A stretch of 64,000 bases of DNA, from assembly GCF_014194975.1 (NCBI RefSeq), contig NZ_JACIAY010000007.1, forward strand, positions 124,001-188,000, written 5' to 3'. This DNA is from Sphingomonas sp. BK580. Lineage in GTDB: Bacteria; Pseudomonadota; Alphaproteobacteria; Sphingomonadales; Sphingomonadaceae. This document shows positions 8,700 to 17,417 of this stretch, one piece after another. Both the position numbers and the translations under genes were made by a program. The first letter of the stretch is position 1. Each line of letters opens with the position of its first letter. The notes under the pieces are model-generated. The model made no database searches and was not told the origin of the DNA. It saw only the letters and a program-made list of their open reading frames with translations.

Positions 8700-9799
8700 C
8701 AGAGCACCACCAGCTCGGCCTTGAGCGCGCCGGCCTCCTTGAGCGCCTCGAGGATCGCGACCAGGTCGGCCGGGCTCGCGCCGATCGCGTTCACCGCCTT
8801 CACCACGTCGGCCAGCTTGGGGCCCGGGTTGAGCAGGAACATCGGCTTCTTCTCCTCCGAGACCTGCACGTTGGAGCGGTTCTCCAGCGCGGTCTGGCCC
8901 TGGCTGAGCGGCGCGGGCTGGCTGACGCGCTGGCTCTCGTCGATGCGGACGGTGAGCTTGCCGTGCGTCACCGCCGCGGCGCCGACCCGCACCGCCGAGT
9001 TGATCACCACCGTGCCGGTGCGCGCGTTGACGATCACCTTGGCGGGCGGCTCGGCCGAGGCGACGTCGAGGTTCTCGATCTCGCTCATCAGCGTGGCGCG
9101 CACGTCCGCGCCGGTCGGCGCGCGCACCGCGACCGACACCGCGTCGATCGCCTGCGCGGTGCCGGCACCGAACTTGCGGTTGATCGAGGCGGCGACGTTC
9201 TGCGCGGTGGTGAAGTCGGCGCGCTGGAGGTTGTAGGTGACGAAGGGCGTGTCGGCGAAGCCGGTCGCGACCGCGCGCTCCACCGTCGCGCCCTCGGGGA
9301 TGCGGCCGGTCGAGGGGATGTTGACGACGATCTTGGAGCCGTCCGCGCCCTCGGCGCCGAGCCCGCCGACCGCGAGATTGCCCTGCGCCATGGCGTAGAC
9401 CTGGCCGTCGGCGCCCAGCAGCGGGGTCAGCACCAGGCTGCCGCCGCGCAGGGACTTGGCCTTGCCCATCGAGGCGACGGTGATGTCGATGCGCTGGCCG
9501 GGCTTGGCGAAGGCGGGCAGCTCGGCGGTGATCATCACCACCGCGGCGTTCTTGAGCCCTGGGTTGACGCCCGCGGGCAGCTGGAGCCCGAAGCGCGACG
9601 CCACCGCCTTCACCGACTGGACGGTATATTCGAGATTGTCGTCGCCGGTGCCGGGCAGGCCGACCACGACGCCGTAGCCGGTCAGCTGGTTGGCGCGGAT
9701 GCCCTGGAAGCCGCCCAGATCCTTGATCCGGTCGGCGTGGGCGGGGCCGGCGACGGCGGCGGCGAGCGCGGCGAGCGCGAGGAGCAGCTGGCGGATCAT
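8699..9799 (-). CDS. flgI: Flagellar P-ring protein FlgI
   Basis: The 366-residue protein builds the P ring in the peptidoglycan layer. It begins with a Sec signal peptide (about 22 residues ending AHA), followed by the family signature RIKDLGGFQGIRANQLTGYG and VVVGLPGTGDD. The conserved end (LVAILEALKEAGALKAELVVL) is intact. FlgA, its periplasmic chaperone, is encoded at 16821. It overlaps flgH and flgJ by single bases. Confidence 0.95.
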   Translation of the reverse strand: MIRQLLLALAALAAAVAGPAHADRIKDLGGFQGIRANQLTGYGVVVGLPGTGDDNLEYTVQSVKAVASRFGLQLPAGVNPGLKNAAVVMITAELPAFAKPGQRIDITVASMGKAKSLRGGSLVLTPLLGADGQVYAMAQGNLAVGGLGAEGADGSKIVVNIPSTGRIPEGATVERAVATGFADTPFVTYNLQRADFTTAQNVAASINRKFGAGTAQAIDAVSVAVRAPTGADVRATLMSEIENLDVASAEPPAKVIVNARTGTVVINSAVRVGAAAVTHGKLTVRIDESQRVSQPAPLSQGQTALENRSNVQVSEEKKPMFLLNPGPKLADVVKAVNAIGASPADLVAILEALKEAGALKAELVVL

Positions 9800-10527
9800 C
9801 AGAACGGGCTCACGACCTGGAAGAAGCGGGACAGCCAGCCCTGCCGGCTGGACCGCGCGACGTCGCCCTTGCCGGTATAGGCGATCTGCGCGTCGGCGAC
9901 TCGGGTGGAGGGCACGCGATTGTCGCGGTCGACGTCGGCGGTGCGGACGATGCCCTTGATCTGGACGAACTCGTCGCCGCGGTTGAGCGTCACCCGCTTC
10001 TGCCCGCGCACCAGCATCGTGCCGTTGGGGTAGACCTCGGCGACGGTGACCGACATCTCGCCCGAGAGCGAGTTGGCCTGGTCGGCGGTGCCGCTGCCGT
10101 TGAAACCGCGCTTGCCGCTCGAGCCCACGTCGGTGCCGCTGACGATCCCGCCGAGCGGGCCGGTCGACGGCGGGGTGAGCGAGAAGCTGCCGTCCGAGGC
10201 GAGCTTGGACGAGGACGACTTGGAGGCGGCGGTGCGCTCCACCAGCACGATCGTCAGCGGGTCACCGACGCGGCGCGCGCGCCAGCCCTCGTAGAGCGCG
10301 GCATAACCGTCCGCCACCTGGAAGATCGCGCCGTTGGCGGCGGGCGGCGCGGGCGGCTGGGCCGGCGCGTGCACCGCGGAGAAATCCTCCGCCGGCTTCT
10401 TCTTGAGCACCTTGCCGAGCAGCCCGGCGTGCGCGGGCGCGGGCACCAGCGCGGCGGCGGCGAGCGCACCCAGTGCGGCGCCCAGAGCGACGCGTGCGCG
10501 GCGGCGGAGGGTGGAGGGACGAGTCAT
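9799..10527 (-). CDS. flgH: Flagellar L-ring protein FlgH
   Basis: A 242-residue outer-membrane L-ring protein. The core is typical: VGDPLTIVLVERTAASK, GEMSVTVAEVYPNGTMLVRGQK, FVQIKGIVRTADVDRDNRVPSTRVADA and the end GWLSRFFQVVSPF. The N terminus is a long signal peptide ending AHA/G, with no lipobox cysteine, although enterobacterial FlgH is a lipoprotein. It lies in the flg operon between flgG and flgI. Confidence 0.93.
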   Translation of the reverse strand: MTRPSTLRRRARVALGAALGALAAAALVPAPAHAGLLGKVLKKKPAEDFSAVHAPAQPPAPPAANGAIFQVADGYAALYEGWRARRVGDPLTIVLVERTAASKSSSSKLASDGSFSLTPPSTGPLGGIVSGTDVGSSGKRGFNGSGTADQANSLSGEMSVTVAEVYPNGTMLVRGQKRVTLNRGDEFVQIKGIVRTADVDRDNRVPSTRVADAQIAYTGKGDVARSSRQGWLSRFFQVVSPF

Positions 10528-10535
10528 GTGCGATT

Positions 10536-11327
10536 CTATGACATGTTCTGGTTAACGTATTTCAGCATGTCGTCGGTGGCCGAGATCATCTTTGAATTGA
10601 CCTCATAGGCGCGCTGGGTCTCGATCATGTCGACCAGCTCTTCCACGACGTTGACGTTGCTCGCCTCCAGCGTGCCCTGGCGGATGCGGCCGCGGCCGTC
10701 CTCGCCCGCGACACCGAGGTTGGCGGCGCCGCTGGCGGCGCTCTCGGTGAGGAAATTGTCGCCGGTCGCGGTGAGGCCCGCCGGGTTGGGGAAGCTCGCG
10801 ACCTGGATCTGGCCGAGGTTCTGCGCCTGATCCTGCCCCGGCACGGTGGCCGAGACGGTGCCGTCGAGCCCGATCGTGATCTGCGTCGCGTTGGCCGGCA
10901 CGGTGATGCCGGGCATCACCTGATAGCCCTGGCTGGTGATCAGCAGCCCCTCGGGCGAGCGCGAGAAATTGCCCGCGCGCGTGTAGCCGAGCTGGCCGCC
11001 GGGCATCTGCACTTGGAAATAGCCGTCGCCGTCGAGCGCGAGGTCGAGGCTGTTGCCGGTCTGGTTCATCGAGCCCTGCGTCTCGGTGCGCGACGTGCCC
11101 TGCACGCGCACGCCGGTGCCGAGGTTGAGCCCGGTGGCGTACTTGCTCTCCGCGGTCGACTGCGCGCCCGCGGCGGTGACGACCTGGTACGACAGCGTCT
11201 CGAACGAGGCGCGGTCGCGCTTGAAGCCGGTGGTGCTGACGTTGGCGAGGTTGTTCGAGATGACTCGCATGCGCGTGTCCTGGGCGTCGAGCCCGGTACG
11301 CGCGATGTGCATGGCGGACGTGGTCAT
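10536..11327 (-). CDS. flgG: Flagellar distal rod protein FlgG
   Basis: The 263-residue distal rod subunit is full length for the family. It has the N-terminal MRVISNNLANVSTTGFKRDRASFETLSYQ region, a GDGYFQVQMPGGQLGYTRAGNF core and the C-terminal EASNVNVVEELVDMIETQRAYE helix. It is assembled in the periplasm below the hook. A gap of only 14 bases separates it from flgF upstream. Confidence 0.95.
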   Translation of the reverse strand: MTTSAMHIARTGLDAQDTRMRVISNNLANVSTTGFKRDRASFETLSYQVVTAAGAQSTAESKYATGLNLGTGVRVQGTSRTETQGSMNQTGNSLDLALDGDGYFQVQMPGGQLGYTRAGNFSRSPEGLLITSQGYQVMPGITVPANATQITIGLDGTVSATVPGQDQAQNLGQIQVASFPNPAGLTATGDNFLTESAASGAANLGVAGEDGRGRIRQGTLEASNVNVVEELVDMIETQRAYEVNSKMISATDDMLKYVNQNMS

Positions 11328-11341
11328 GGTCTAATCCTTCC

Positions 11342-12094
11342 TCAGCCCGGCAGGCGCATCACCGATGCGCTCGACTCGTCCATGGATTTGGCCTCCTTGA
11401 GCAGGTTGGCCTGGAGCTCGTAGCTGCGCTGGTTCTCGATCATGTCGACCAGCGCCTCGGTCATGTTGACGTTCGATCCCTCGAGCGCGCCCGCGGTGAC
11501 CTTGCCGTCGAGATTCTCGGGCAGCGTGCCGCCGCCGCGCACGTGGAGCAGGTTGTCGAGCCCCTTCACCGTGTCCGACCCGGCGGAGGAGACCAGCTTG
11601 AGCCGGTCGATCACCTGCGGCTGTCCACTCTTGTCGCCCTGCGGCACGATCGAGACCGAGCCGTCCAAGCCGATCGACACCGACTCATACGGCGGCAGCG
11701 TGATCGGGCCGCTCGACCCCATCACCAGGAAGCCGTCGCCGGTCTGCAGCGTGCCCGATTCGGAGACGGTGAAGTCGCCGCGGCGGCTGTACGCCTCGCT
11801 GCCGTCGGCGCCCTGGACGGTGAGCCAGGTGTCGCGGTCGCCCAGCGCGACGTCGAGCGGGCGGCCGGTCTGCTGCATCGCGCCCGGCGCGCGGTCGGCG
11901 TCGCGCACCTCCTCCGAGGTGGGCGCGCGCGCCGACAGCTGCGACGAACCGTCGGAGAGGATGATGCGGTCGAACGAGACGCGGTCGGCGCGGAAGCCGG
12001 TGGTCGACGCGTTCGCCATGTTGTTGGCGATCGCGGCCTGCGCCTGCATGTGCGCGCGCAGGCCCGTCGCCGCGGTGTAGACCAGCTTGTCCAC
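11342..12094 (-). CDS. flgF: Flagellar proximal rod protein FlgF
   Basis: A 250-residue rod protein related to FlgG and FlgE. It starts MDKLVYTAATGLRAHMQAQ and has the NNMANASTTGFRADRVSF motif, the core TRQ-like SRRGDFTVSESGTLQTGDGF and the end LEGSNVNMTEALVDMIENQRSYE. It is between flgE and flgG in the canonical order. Confidence 0.93.
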   Translation of the reverse strand: MDKLVYTAATGLRAHMQAQAAIANNMANASTTGFRADRVSFDRIILSDGSSQLSARAPTSEEVRDADRAPGAMQQTGRPLDVALGDRDTWLTVQGADGSEAYSRRGDFTVSESGTLQTGDGFLVMGSSGPITLPPYESVSIGLDGSVSIVPQGDKSGQPQVIDRLKLVSSAGSDTVKGLDNLLHVRGGGTLPENLDGKVTAGALEGSNVNMTEALVDMIENQRSYELQANLLKEAKSMDESSASVMRLPG

Positions 12095-12126
12095 TTACGT
12101 CCTCTCCTAGAACCCCGCCCCTGCGC

Positions 12127-13407
12127 TTACGCGCGGATGTTGAGGATCGACTGCGAGACCTGAGTCGCCGTATCCAGGGCCTTCGCGTTCGCCTGGAAGT
12201 TGCGCTGTGCCGCAATAAGGTTAACAAGCTCTTCGGTGATATCGACGTTCGAGCCCTCGAGCTGGCCCGACTTCAGGCTGCCGAAGCCCTCCGCCGCGGC
12301 GAAGCCCAGCGTCGCCTTCCCCGAGATGCCGGTCGCCTGCCAATAGTTGCTGCCCGCCTGGCGCAGACCGGTCGGCGCCGAGAACTTGGCGATCGCCACC
12401 TTGCCCAGCGGTACGATGTCCGAGTTGGAGTAGCTCGCCTTGATGATGCCGGCGTCGTCGACGGTGATGCCGACGAGCTGGCCGACCGCGACGCCGTCCT
12501 GCGTGCGCGCGCTCACCGCCGAGGCCGCCGCGGTCTGGGTCGAACCGGTGAGGTCGAGCGTGATGCCCTGCGCCGCGGCGCCCGAGGCGGGGATGAAGTC
12601 CTCGAACTGGATCGTCTGCGCGCCGGTCAACGCGCCCTTGGTGTCGTACACCTGGGTGATCGGACCGGCCTGGGCCTCGCCCTTCGGCGTCAGCATCTGG
12701 TCGCCGACGTACGTGAAGACCTGCCACGTGCCGGTGTTCGGCGGCGTCGCGTTGGGCTGTCCCTCCGCGGTGCGGACGTAGTAGCTCGTCATCGTCATCG
12801 GGTTGCCGTTGGCGTCGTAGATGCGCGTCGCGACCGAGTTGTTGTACGTCGTGGTGTCGGTGCGCTTGAAATCGGCCGGGTCCTTCACCGTCGCGGTCGA
12901 CGGGATCTGCACCTTGGTGGCGACGTTGTTGGTCATCTTCGGCGTGCCGCTGGTCGGCTGGATCTGCAGGTTGGTCAGCGACTTGTCGCCGGTCGCCGTG
13001 ACGTTGCCGTCGTTGTCGACCGGGTAGACCATCAGGTAGCTGCCCTGCGCGTCGATCACGTTGCGGCTCTCGTCCACGGTGAAGGCGCCGGTGCGGGTGT
13101 AGTTGACCTGGTCGGACAGGCCGGTCGACTTCACCACGAAGAAGCCCTCGCCCAGGATCTGCATGTCGAGCGCGCTCTTGGTCTGGTTCGACGAGCCGTC
13201 GCTGAACTGCTGCACCGTGCCCTTCACCGACACGCCCGAGCCGACCATCTTGCGCGGGTCGGTCGAGACGTTCGACGAGATCACGTCCGCGAAGGCTGTG
13301 CGGCTCTTCTTAAAACCGTTGGTGGAGACGTTGGCGAGGTTGTGGCTGATGACCGACATGTCGGTCTGCATGGCCTGGAGACCGGAGAGCGAGGTGAAGA
13401 AGGACAT
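12127..13407 (-). CDS. flgE: Flagellar hook protein FlgE
   Basis: The 426-residue hook subunit begins MSFFTSLSGLQAMQTDMSVI and carries the NLANVSTNGFKKSRTAF motif, a YTRTGAFTVDESRNV segment and the C-terminal LEGSNVDITEELVNLI helix. The start at 13407 is fixed by AGGAG eight bases upstream; an in-frame codon at 13554 would add a basic, low-complexity leader that does not look native. Hook assembly depends on the FlgD cap encoded next door. Confidence 0.95.
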   Translation of the reverse strand: MSFFTSLSGLQAMQTDMSVISHNLANVSTNGFKKSRTAFADVISSNVSTDPRKMVGSGVSVKGTVQQFSDGSSNQTKSALDMQILGEGFFVVKSTGLSDQVNYTRTGAFTVDESRNVIDAQGSYLMVYPVDNDGNVTATGDKSLTNLQIQPTSGTPKMTNNVATKVQIPSTATVKDPADFKRTDTTTYNNSVATRIYDANGNPMTMTSYYVRTAEGQPNATPPNTGTWQVFTYVGDQMLTPKGEAQAGPITQVYDTKGALTGAQTIQFEDFIPASGAAAQGITLDLTGSTQTAAASAVSARTQDGVAVGQLVGITVDDAGIIKASYSNSDIVPLGKVAIAKFSAPTGLRQAGSNYWQATGISGKATLGFAAAEGFGSLKSGQLEGSNVDITEELVNLIAAQRNFQANAKALDTATQVSQSILNIRA

Positions 13408-13448
13408 GGTGCGTGCTCCTGGGGAAAGCGGAAGAAGAGGAAGAAGGG

Positions 13449-14171
13449 TTAGGCGACCTTGCGGACCGCGGCGGGATCGACCGTGCCGAGTCCGGTGACG
13501 TTGAGGACGGGCGTGCCGCCGGCGGGCAGGCTGGCGCTCTCGACCGGCGCCCACACCAGTGAGGTCGCGTCGACCAGGGTCGAGCCCTTCGCCGCCTCGA
13601 CGGTGACGGTGTACGGGCCGTTCTCGATCTTGTTGCCGGCCTCGTCCTTGCCGTCCCAGCTGTAGCTGGCCTCGCCCGCCGCCTGCGCGCCGAGCTGGAT
13701 GTTCTTGACGACGCGGCCGTCCTTGTCGGCGATCGAGACGTCGACGTCGGTCGCGTCGCCGGCCAGCTCGACCGCGCCGGCGATCCCGCCCGAGGTGCGC
13801 TCGTAGGCGGTCTTGCCCGCGGTCAGCACGGTGCGACCGACGAAACCCATCGCGTCGGTCGCGCTGGTGGAGTTGAGCCGCGTGCTGATGCCCGACAGCG
13901 TCTGGTTCATCTCGCTGATGCCCGCGACCGACGAGAACTGCGCCATCTGCGCGACCATCTGGGTGTTGTCGACCGGGTTGAACGGGTCCTGATAGGCCAG
14001 CTGCGCGGTCATCAGCGCGATGAAGTCCTTCTGCCCCAGCGTCGACTTGCCGGTGGTGGCGCTGACACCGGCGGCGGTGGTGGTGTTCGAGCGCGCCACG
14101 CCGGCGGAGGCGAAGATCGCATCCTGCGTGGCCTTGTCGATGGCGGAGGTGTTGGCGGTGATGCTGGTCAT
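13449..14171 (-). CDS. flgD: Flagellar hook cap / assembly protein FlgD
   Basis: A 240-residue hook-capping protein. The N-terminal export and cap region contains LGQKDFIALMTAQLAYQDPF NPVDNTQMVAQMAQFS (broken here for length), a strong family signature. The C-terminal half holds the FlgD Ig/tudor-like domains (VSIADKDGRVV, YSWDGKDEAGN). It acts as a scaffold at the hook tip and is lost when the hook is complete. Three bases separate it from flgC. Confidence 0.93.
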   Translation of the reverse strand: MTSITANTSAIDKATQDAIFASAGVARSNTTTAAGVSATTGKSTLGQKDFIALMTAQLAYQDPFNPVDNTQMVAQMAQFSSVAGISEMNQTLSGISTRLNSTSATDAMGFVGRTVLTAGKTAYERTSGGIAGAVELAGDATDVDVSIADKDGRVVKNIQLGAQAAGEASYSWDGKDEAGNKIENGPYTVTVEAAKGSTLVDATSLVWAPVESASLPAGGTPVLNVTGLGTVDPAAVRKVA

Positions 14172-14173
14172 GA

Positions 14174-14584
14174 TCAGCGGCCCATCTTGAGGGTATCGAG
14201 GATCAGCGTCTTGGCGGTCTGCATGACCTCGACGTTGTTCTGGTAGGTGCGCGCGGTCTCCATCATGTCGACCAGCTCGCGCGATTCATCGACCGCGGCG
14301 TCGAAGACGTAGCCGTCCTTGTTCGCCATCGGGCTGCCGGGGTCGTAGCGCTTGGTCGGCGCCTCGCCCGCGGTGACGATCTGCTGCACGTCGGTGGTGG
14401 AGAGCCCGCTGGCCGCGTCGAAGCTGGTGCGGAACACCGGCTTCATCGTCTTGTAGGCGGCCTCCTCCGAGCCCGCGACGCCGCCGGCGTTGGCGAGGTT
14501 GGAGGCGGTGGTGTTCATCCGCGTCAGCTGCGCCGACATCGCGCGGCCGGCGACCTGGAAGATGGTGAGCGGCGAGCCGGACAT
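14174..14584 (-). CDS. flgC: Flagellar proximal rod protein FlgC
   Basis: A 136-residue rod protein with MSAQLTRMNTTASNLANAGG at the N terminus and the end VDESRELVDMMETARTYQNNVEVM. It is of normal length and lies between flgB and flgD in the operon. Confidence 0.93.
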   Translation of the reverse strand: MSGSPLTIFQVAGRAMSAQLTRMNTTASNLANAGGVAGSEEAAYKTMKPVFRTSFDAASGLSTTDVQQIVTAGEAPTKRYDPGSPMANKDGYVFDAAVDESRELVDMMETARTYQNNVEVMQTAKTLILDTLKMGR

Positions 14585-14588
14585 CGTC

Positions 14589-14930
14589 TTACTCCCCCTT
14601 CAGCGCGCGCGTGATCTGGCCGATGCGCCCGTTGAGGAACGAGAGCGTCGTCTGGTACTGGACCGCGTTCTCGGCGAAGGCGGTCTGCTCGGTGGCGAGC
14701 TCCACCGTGTTGCCGTCCATCGACGGCTGGGTCGGCACGCGATACTTCAGCGCGTCGGCGACGCCGCCCGCGCCCTGCTGCTCGACCGCGCCGAGCGCGG
14801 CCTTGAAGTCGATGTCGCGGGCCTTGAAATTGGGCGTGGACGCGTTGGCGATGTTCGACGCGAGCACGCCCATGCGCTGACCGCGCACCTCCAGGGCTGC
14901 TCCGTGAACTCCGAACAAACTCTCAGCCAC
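14589..14930 (-). CDS. flgB: Flagellar proximal rod protein FlgB
   Basis: A 113-residue rod protein and first gene of the flgB-to-flgL operon. It contains VRGQRMGVLASNIANASTPN and the C-terminal AVQYQTTLSFLNGRIGQI. Three starts are possible (14999, ATG 14945 and GTG 14930). GTG 14930 has a perfect GGAGG eight bases upstream and gives the usual short N terminus (MAESLFGVHG), so it is preferred. A sigma-54 promoter lies about 55 bases upstream. Confidence 0.92.
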   Translation of the reverse strand: MAESLFGVHGAALEVRGQRMGVLASNIANASTPNFKARDIDFKAALGAVEQQGAGGVADALKYRVPTQPSMDGNTVELATEQTAFAENAVQYQTTLSFLNGRIGQITRALKGE

Positions 14931-14982
14931 TGGCCGAACCTCCATGCGAGACGGGGATCGCCCGTCGCCTCGCGGGAATGTC

Positions 14983-14998
14983 AGCAAGCGGCGTGCCA
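14983..14998 (-). promoter_or_regulatory. Sigma-54 promoter of the flgB operon
   Basis: The minus strand reads TGGCACGCCGCTTGCT, which matches the sigma-54 -24/-12 consensus (GG and GC separated by ten bases) at every key position. The predicted transcript starts near 14972, about 40 bases before the flgB GTG. A sigma-54 activator is encoded at 24801. Confidence 0.9.
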
Positions 14999-15163
14999 AT
15001 TACTTCGTGCGGGGCGGATCTGGGCCGGAGAGGCGCGGAGCGGCAAGGGCTTGCCGGTTGCCGGTCAGGTTTGCCGGCAAGCGGCGCTGCCCGGCGGTTG
15101 CCGGGTAGCTGCCTAGGGCTGGTGGCCGGGGGCCAGACGTTTGCAAGGCCGCGAACGCTACCG

Positions 15164-15510
15164 TGCTCCGGCGAAGGCCGGAGCCCAGGTGGGATGGCGT
15201 TGGTGAGACCCACGAAGATCCACCCGACTGGGCCCCGGCCTTCGCCGGGGCACGAGGGGTGTGGGGCTCCCCTCACTCCCCCTCTCCTTCCGTCATCCTG
15301 AGCTCGTCTCAGGATCCACCCTGCCGCTTACTCAGGCGCCGAGGCGCCTGCGGACCGGTGGATCCTGAGACGCGCTCAGGATGACGCTAGTGGAGAGGGT
15401 AGCGCCCCCCTCTCCCCTCCACCGCGGCGAACGCCGGGGTCCAGTTGGGGCACGCTGGTGGATTTCTCAGCGGTTATCCCACCTTAACCCCGGCGTTCGC
15501 CGGGGTGATA
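15164..15510. repeat. Intergenic repeat block between flgB and motA
   Basis: This gap holds two palindromes and no credible gene. The first (15164-15256) has arms GCTCCGGCGAAGGCCGGAGCCCAG and a facing CTGGGCCCCGGCCTTCGCCGGGG (family A). The second (15291-15386) has arms CGTCATCCTGAGCTCGTCTC and GAGACGCGCTCAGGATGACG, with GGATCCACC/GGTGGATCC inside, and is perfectly mirrored at its ends. A third, single family A arm lies near 15435-15505. Confidence 0.75.
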
Positions 15511-15553
15511 GAGAATGAAGCATTGCCTCCCTCACCATCGCGCCCCGCCCAAC

Positions 15554-15569
15554 TGGCCCGCCCCTTGCA
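15554..15569 (+). promoter_or_regulatory. Sigma-54 promoter of motA
   Basis: TGGCCCGCCCCTTGCA has the GG-N10-GC spacing of a sigma-54 promoter. Counting 12 bases from the GC element puts the transcript start at about 15580, one base before the motA ATG, so the message may be leaderless. Confidence 0.8.
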
Positions 15570-15580
15570 ACGACGCGGGC

Positions 15581-16306
15581 ATGACTCCCGGCATGTTCCT
15601 CGATCCCGCCGCGCTCGCTATCGTGTTCGGCGGCACCGCGCTCGCCGCGGCGCTGCGCACCCCCGCGCGCGACCTCGGCCGCGCGCTGCTCGCGCTGCGC
15701 GTGCTGCCGCGCCGTCGCTTCCGCGCCGACGCCCGGCTCGACCAGGTCGCCGCGCTCAGCCGCATCGCGCTGCGCCACGGCGTCCACGCGCTCGACCGCA
15801 GCGTGATCCACGACGCCGACGTCGCCGCCGCGGTGGCGCTGATCGTCGACGGCGCGCAGCCGGACGCGGTGGTCGCCGCGCTCGACACCGCGCGGCGCGC
15901 CCGGATCGAGCGCCACCGCCTCGTCACCGACTGCTGGACCGGGGTCGCCGAGGCCGCGCCCGCGCTGGGCATGGTCGGCACGCTGGTCGGGCTGGTCGCG
16001 ATGTTCACGCGGATGAGCGACCCGGGCGCGATCGGCGCCGCGATGGCGGTCGCGCTGCTCGCTACCTTATATGGCGCGCTGCTCGCCAACCTCGTCGCGA
16101 TGCCGATCGCCACCCGGCTGCGCGCCGCCGCGCGCGCCGAGGCGATCGAGCGCGCCCGCCTCGTCGCGCCGCTGGCCGAGCTCGCCGCGCGCGAGGCGCC
16201 GCGCGTGCGCGCCGGCGCGCGGCTCCACCCCGCGCCCGAGCCGGTCGCCGTCGCGGACGGCGATCCCGAGAACACCGCGGCCGCACCGCACGAGCGGGCG
16301 GCATGA
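15581..16306 (+). CDS. motA: Flagellar motor stator subunit MotA (short form)
   Basis: The 241-residue protein belongs to the MotA/ExbB/TolQ proton-channel family. One hydrophobic helix is at residues 6-24, a cytoplasmic region follows, then two helices with the family core APALGMVGTLVGLVAMF and MAVALLATLYGALLANLVAMP (about 125-180). Enterobacterial MotA has about 295 residues and four helices, so this one is shortened. The ATG at 15593 is an alternative start. It is coupled to motB by ATGA overlap, and with flgA forms a three-gene unit under a sigma-54 promoter. The flagellar setting favours a stator over an ExbB role. Confidence 0.8.
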   Translation: MTPGMFLDPAALAIVFGGTALAAALRTPARDLGRALLALRVLPRRRFRADARLDQVAALSRIALRHGVHALDRSVIHDADVAAAVALIVDGAQPDAVVAALDTARRARIERHRLVTDCWTGVAEAAPALGMVGTLVGLVAMFTRMSDPGAIGAAMAVALLATLYGALLANLVAMPIATRLRAAARAEAIERARLVAPLAELAAREAPRVRAGARLHPAPEPVAVADGDPENTAAAPHERAA

Positions 16307-16824
16307 GCGACGACGAGCTCCTCGCCGACGAGGCACCCGCGCGCGCGCTGTGGCTGATGACGCTGGCCGATCTCGCGCTGCTGCTGGTCGGCTTCTTCGT
16401 GCTGCTCCAGGCCAACCAGCAGCTCGACCCGCGCGCTCTCGCCGCCGGGCTGGCGGAGGGCTTCGGCGCCGAGGCGCCCGCGGCGATGCCGGTGGCGAGC
16501 TACGGCGTCGGCGGGTTCGCGCCGGGCAGCGCGACGCCCCCCGGCACCCCCGCCGGGCTCGCCGCCTGGGCGCGCGCCGAGCTGCGCGACCCGCGCGTGA
16601 GCCTCACCGTCACCGGCGCGACCGACGGCACCGCCGCCGACGTCGACCCGCGCTCGCGCAGCGCCACCCTCCTCGCCGCCGACCGCGCGCGCGCGGTCGC
16701 CGCGGCGCTGGCCACCGCGGGCGTCCCCGACGCGCGGCTCGGCCTCGCCACCGCGGTGCGCCCCGGCCGCCGCCAGGTACTCGTCACGCTCGCCTTCGCG
16801 GGCGAACAAGGGAAAAAGCCATGA
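16303..16824 (+). CDS. motB: Flagellar motor stator subunit MotB-like (short form)
   Basis: A 173-residue protein with one N-terminal membrane helix (ALWLMTLADLALLLVGFFVLL, residues about 15-35). The aspartate in this helix is in the position of the proton-accepting residue of MotB. The C-terminal part resembles an OmpA-like peptidoglycan-binding domain (DPRSRSATLLAADRARAVAAAL). It is much shorter than the roughly 300 residues of enterobacterial MotB. It overlaps motA upstream and flgA downstream by four bases. Confidence 0.75.
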   Translation: MSDDELLADEAPARALWLMTLADLALLLVGFFVLLQANQQLDPRALAAGLAEGFGAEAPAAMPVASYGVGGFAPGSATPPGTPAGLAAWARAELRDPRVSLTVTGATDGTAADVDPRSRSATLLAADRARAVAAALATAGVPDARLGLATAVRPGRRQVLVTLAFAGEQGKKP

Positions 16825-17339
16825 TCGCCGCCCTCCTCCTCGCCGCCGCCGCGACCGGCGCCGGCTTCCAGGACACCGACGCGCTCGACCGCGCCGTCGC
16901 CGCCTTCACCGCGCGCCCGATCGGCAGCGAGGGCGGCGCGCGCGCCCCGGTCGACGCGCGCATGCGCCTCGCCGCCTGCCCGATGGTGGCGATGTCGTGG
17001 CGCACCGAGGCGCATGACGCGGTGGTGATCGCCTGCGCCGGCCCGTCGTGGCGGCTGTTCGTCCCCGTGATCGCGCCGCCGCGTGCCGCCGGCGCCGCCG
17101 CGCCACGCGCCGCCGCGGCGGCCGCGGCGCCGGTGCGCGCCGACCCGGTGATCCGCCGCGGCGACGCGGTGACGATCGAGGCGGGCAGCGACGGCTTCGC
17201 GATCACGCGCGAGGGCGTCGCGATCAGCGACGCCGCCCCCGGCGCGCGCGTCATGATCAAGGTCGACGACGCGCCGCGCCCGGTGCAGGCGGTGGCGGTC
17301 GAGGCGGGGCGCGCGACGCTGCCCGGCTGGACCGAATGA
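16821..17339 (+). CDS. flgA: Flagellar P-ring assembly chaperone FlgA
   Basis: A 172-residue periplasmic protein with a short signal peptide (MIAALLLAAAATGA). The C-terminal SAF-like domain (RRGDAVTIEAGSDGFAITREG, then DAAPGARVMIKV) is the hallmark of FlgA. It assists FlgI polymerisation into the P ring. It is coupled to motB by ATGA, so the stator and a ring chaperone share a transcript, which is not the usual arrangement. Confidence 0.82.
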   Translation: MIAALLLAAAATGAGFQDTDALDRAVAAFTARPIGSEGGARAPVDARMRLAACPMVAMSWRTEAHDAVVIACAGPSWRLFVPVIAPPRAAGAAAPRAAAAAAAPVRADPVIRRGDAVTIEAGSDGFAITREGVAISDAAPGARVMIKVDDAPRPVQAVAVEAGRATLPGWTE

Positions 17340-17357
17340 GCCGCGATAAAAAAGTGC

Positions 17358-17384
17358 TAAAGTTGCGCCACGGCCTGTCGTTTT
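17358..17384 (+). promoter_or_regulatory. Sigma-28-type promoter of flgM
   Basis: TAAA at 17358-17361 and GTCGTTTT at 17377-17384 are separated by 15 bases, the spacing used by FliA (consensus TAAA-N15-GCCGATAA). The same TAAA-N15-GTCGTTT occurs upstream of both flagellin genes in this window, so it is probably the local FliA consensus. Confidence 0.75.
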
Positions 17385-17417
17385 TCCCGATGTCAGCGGA
17401 GGCCGACAGGTGCAGTC

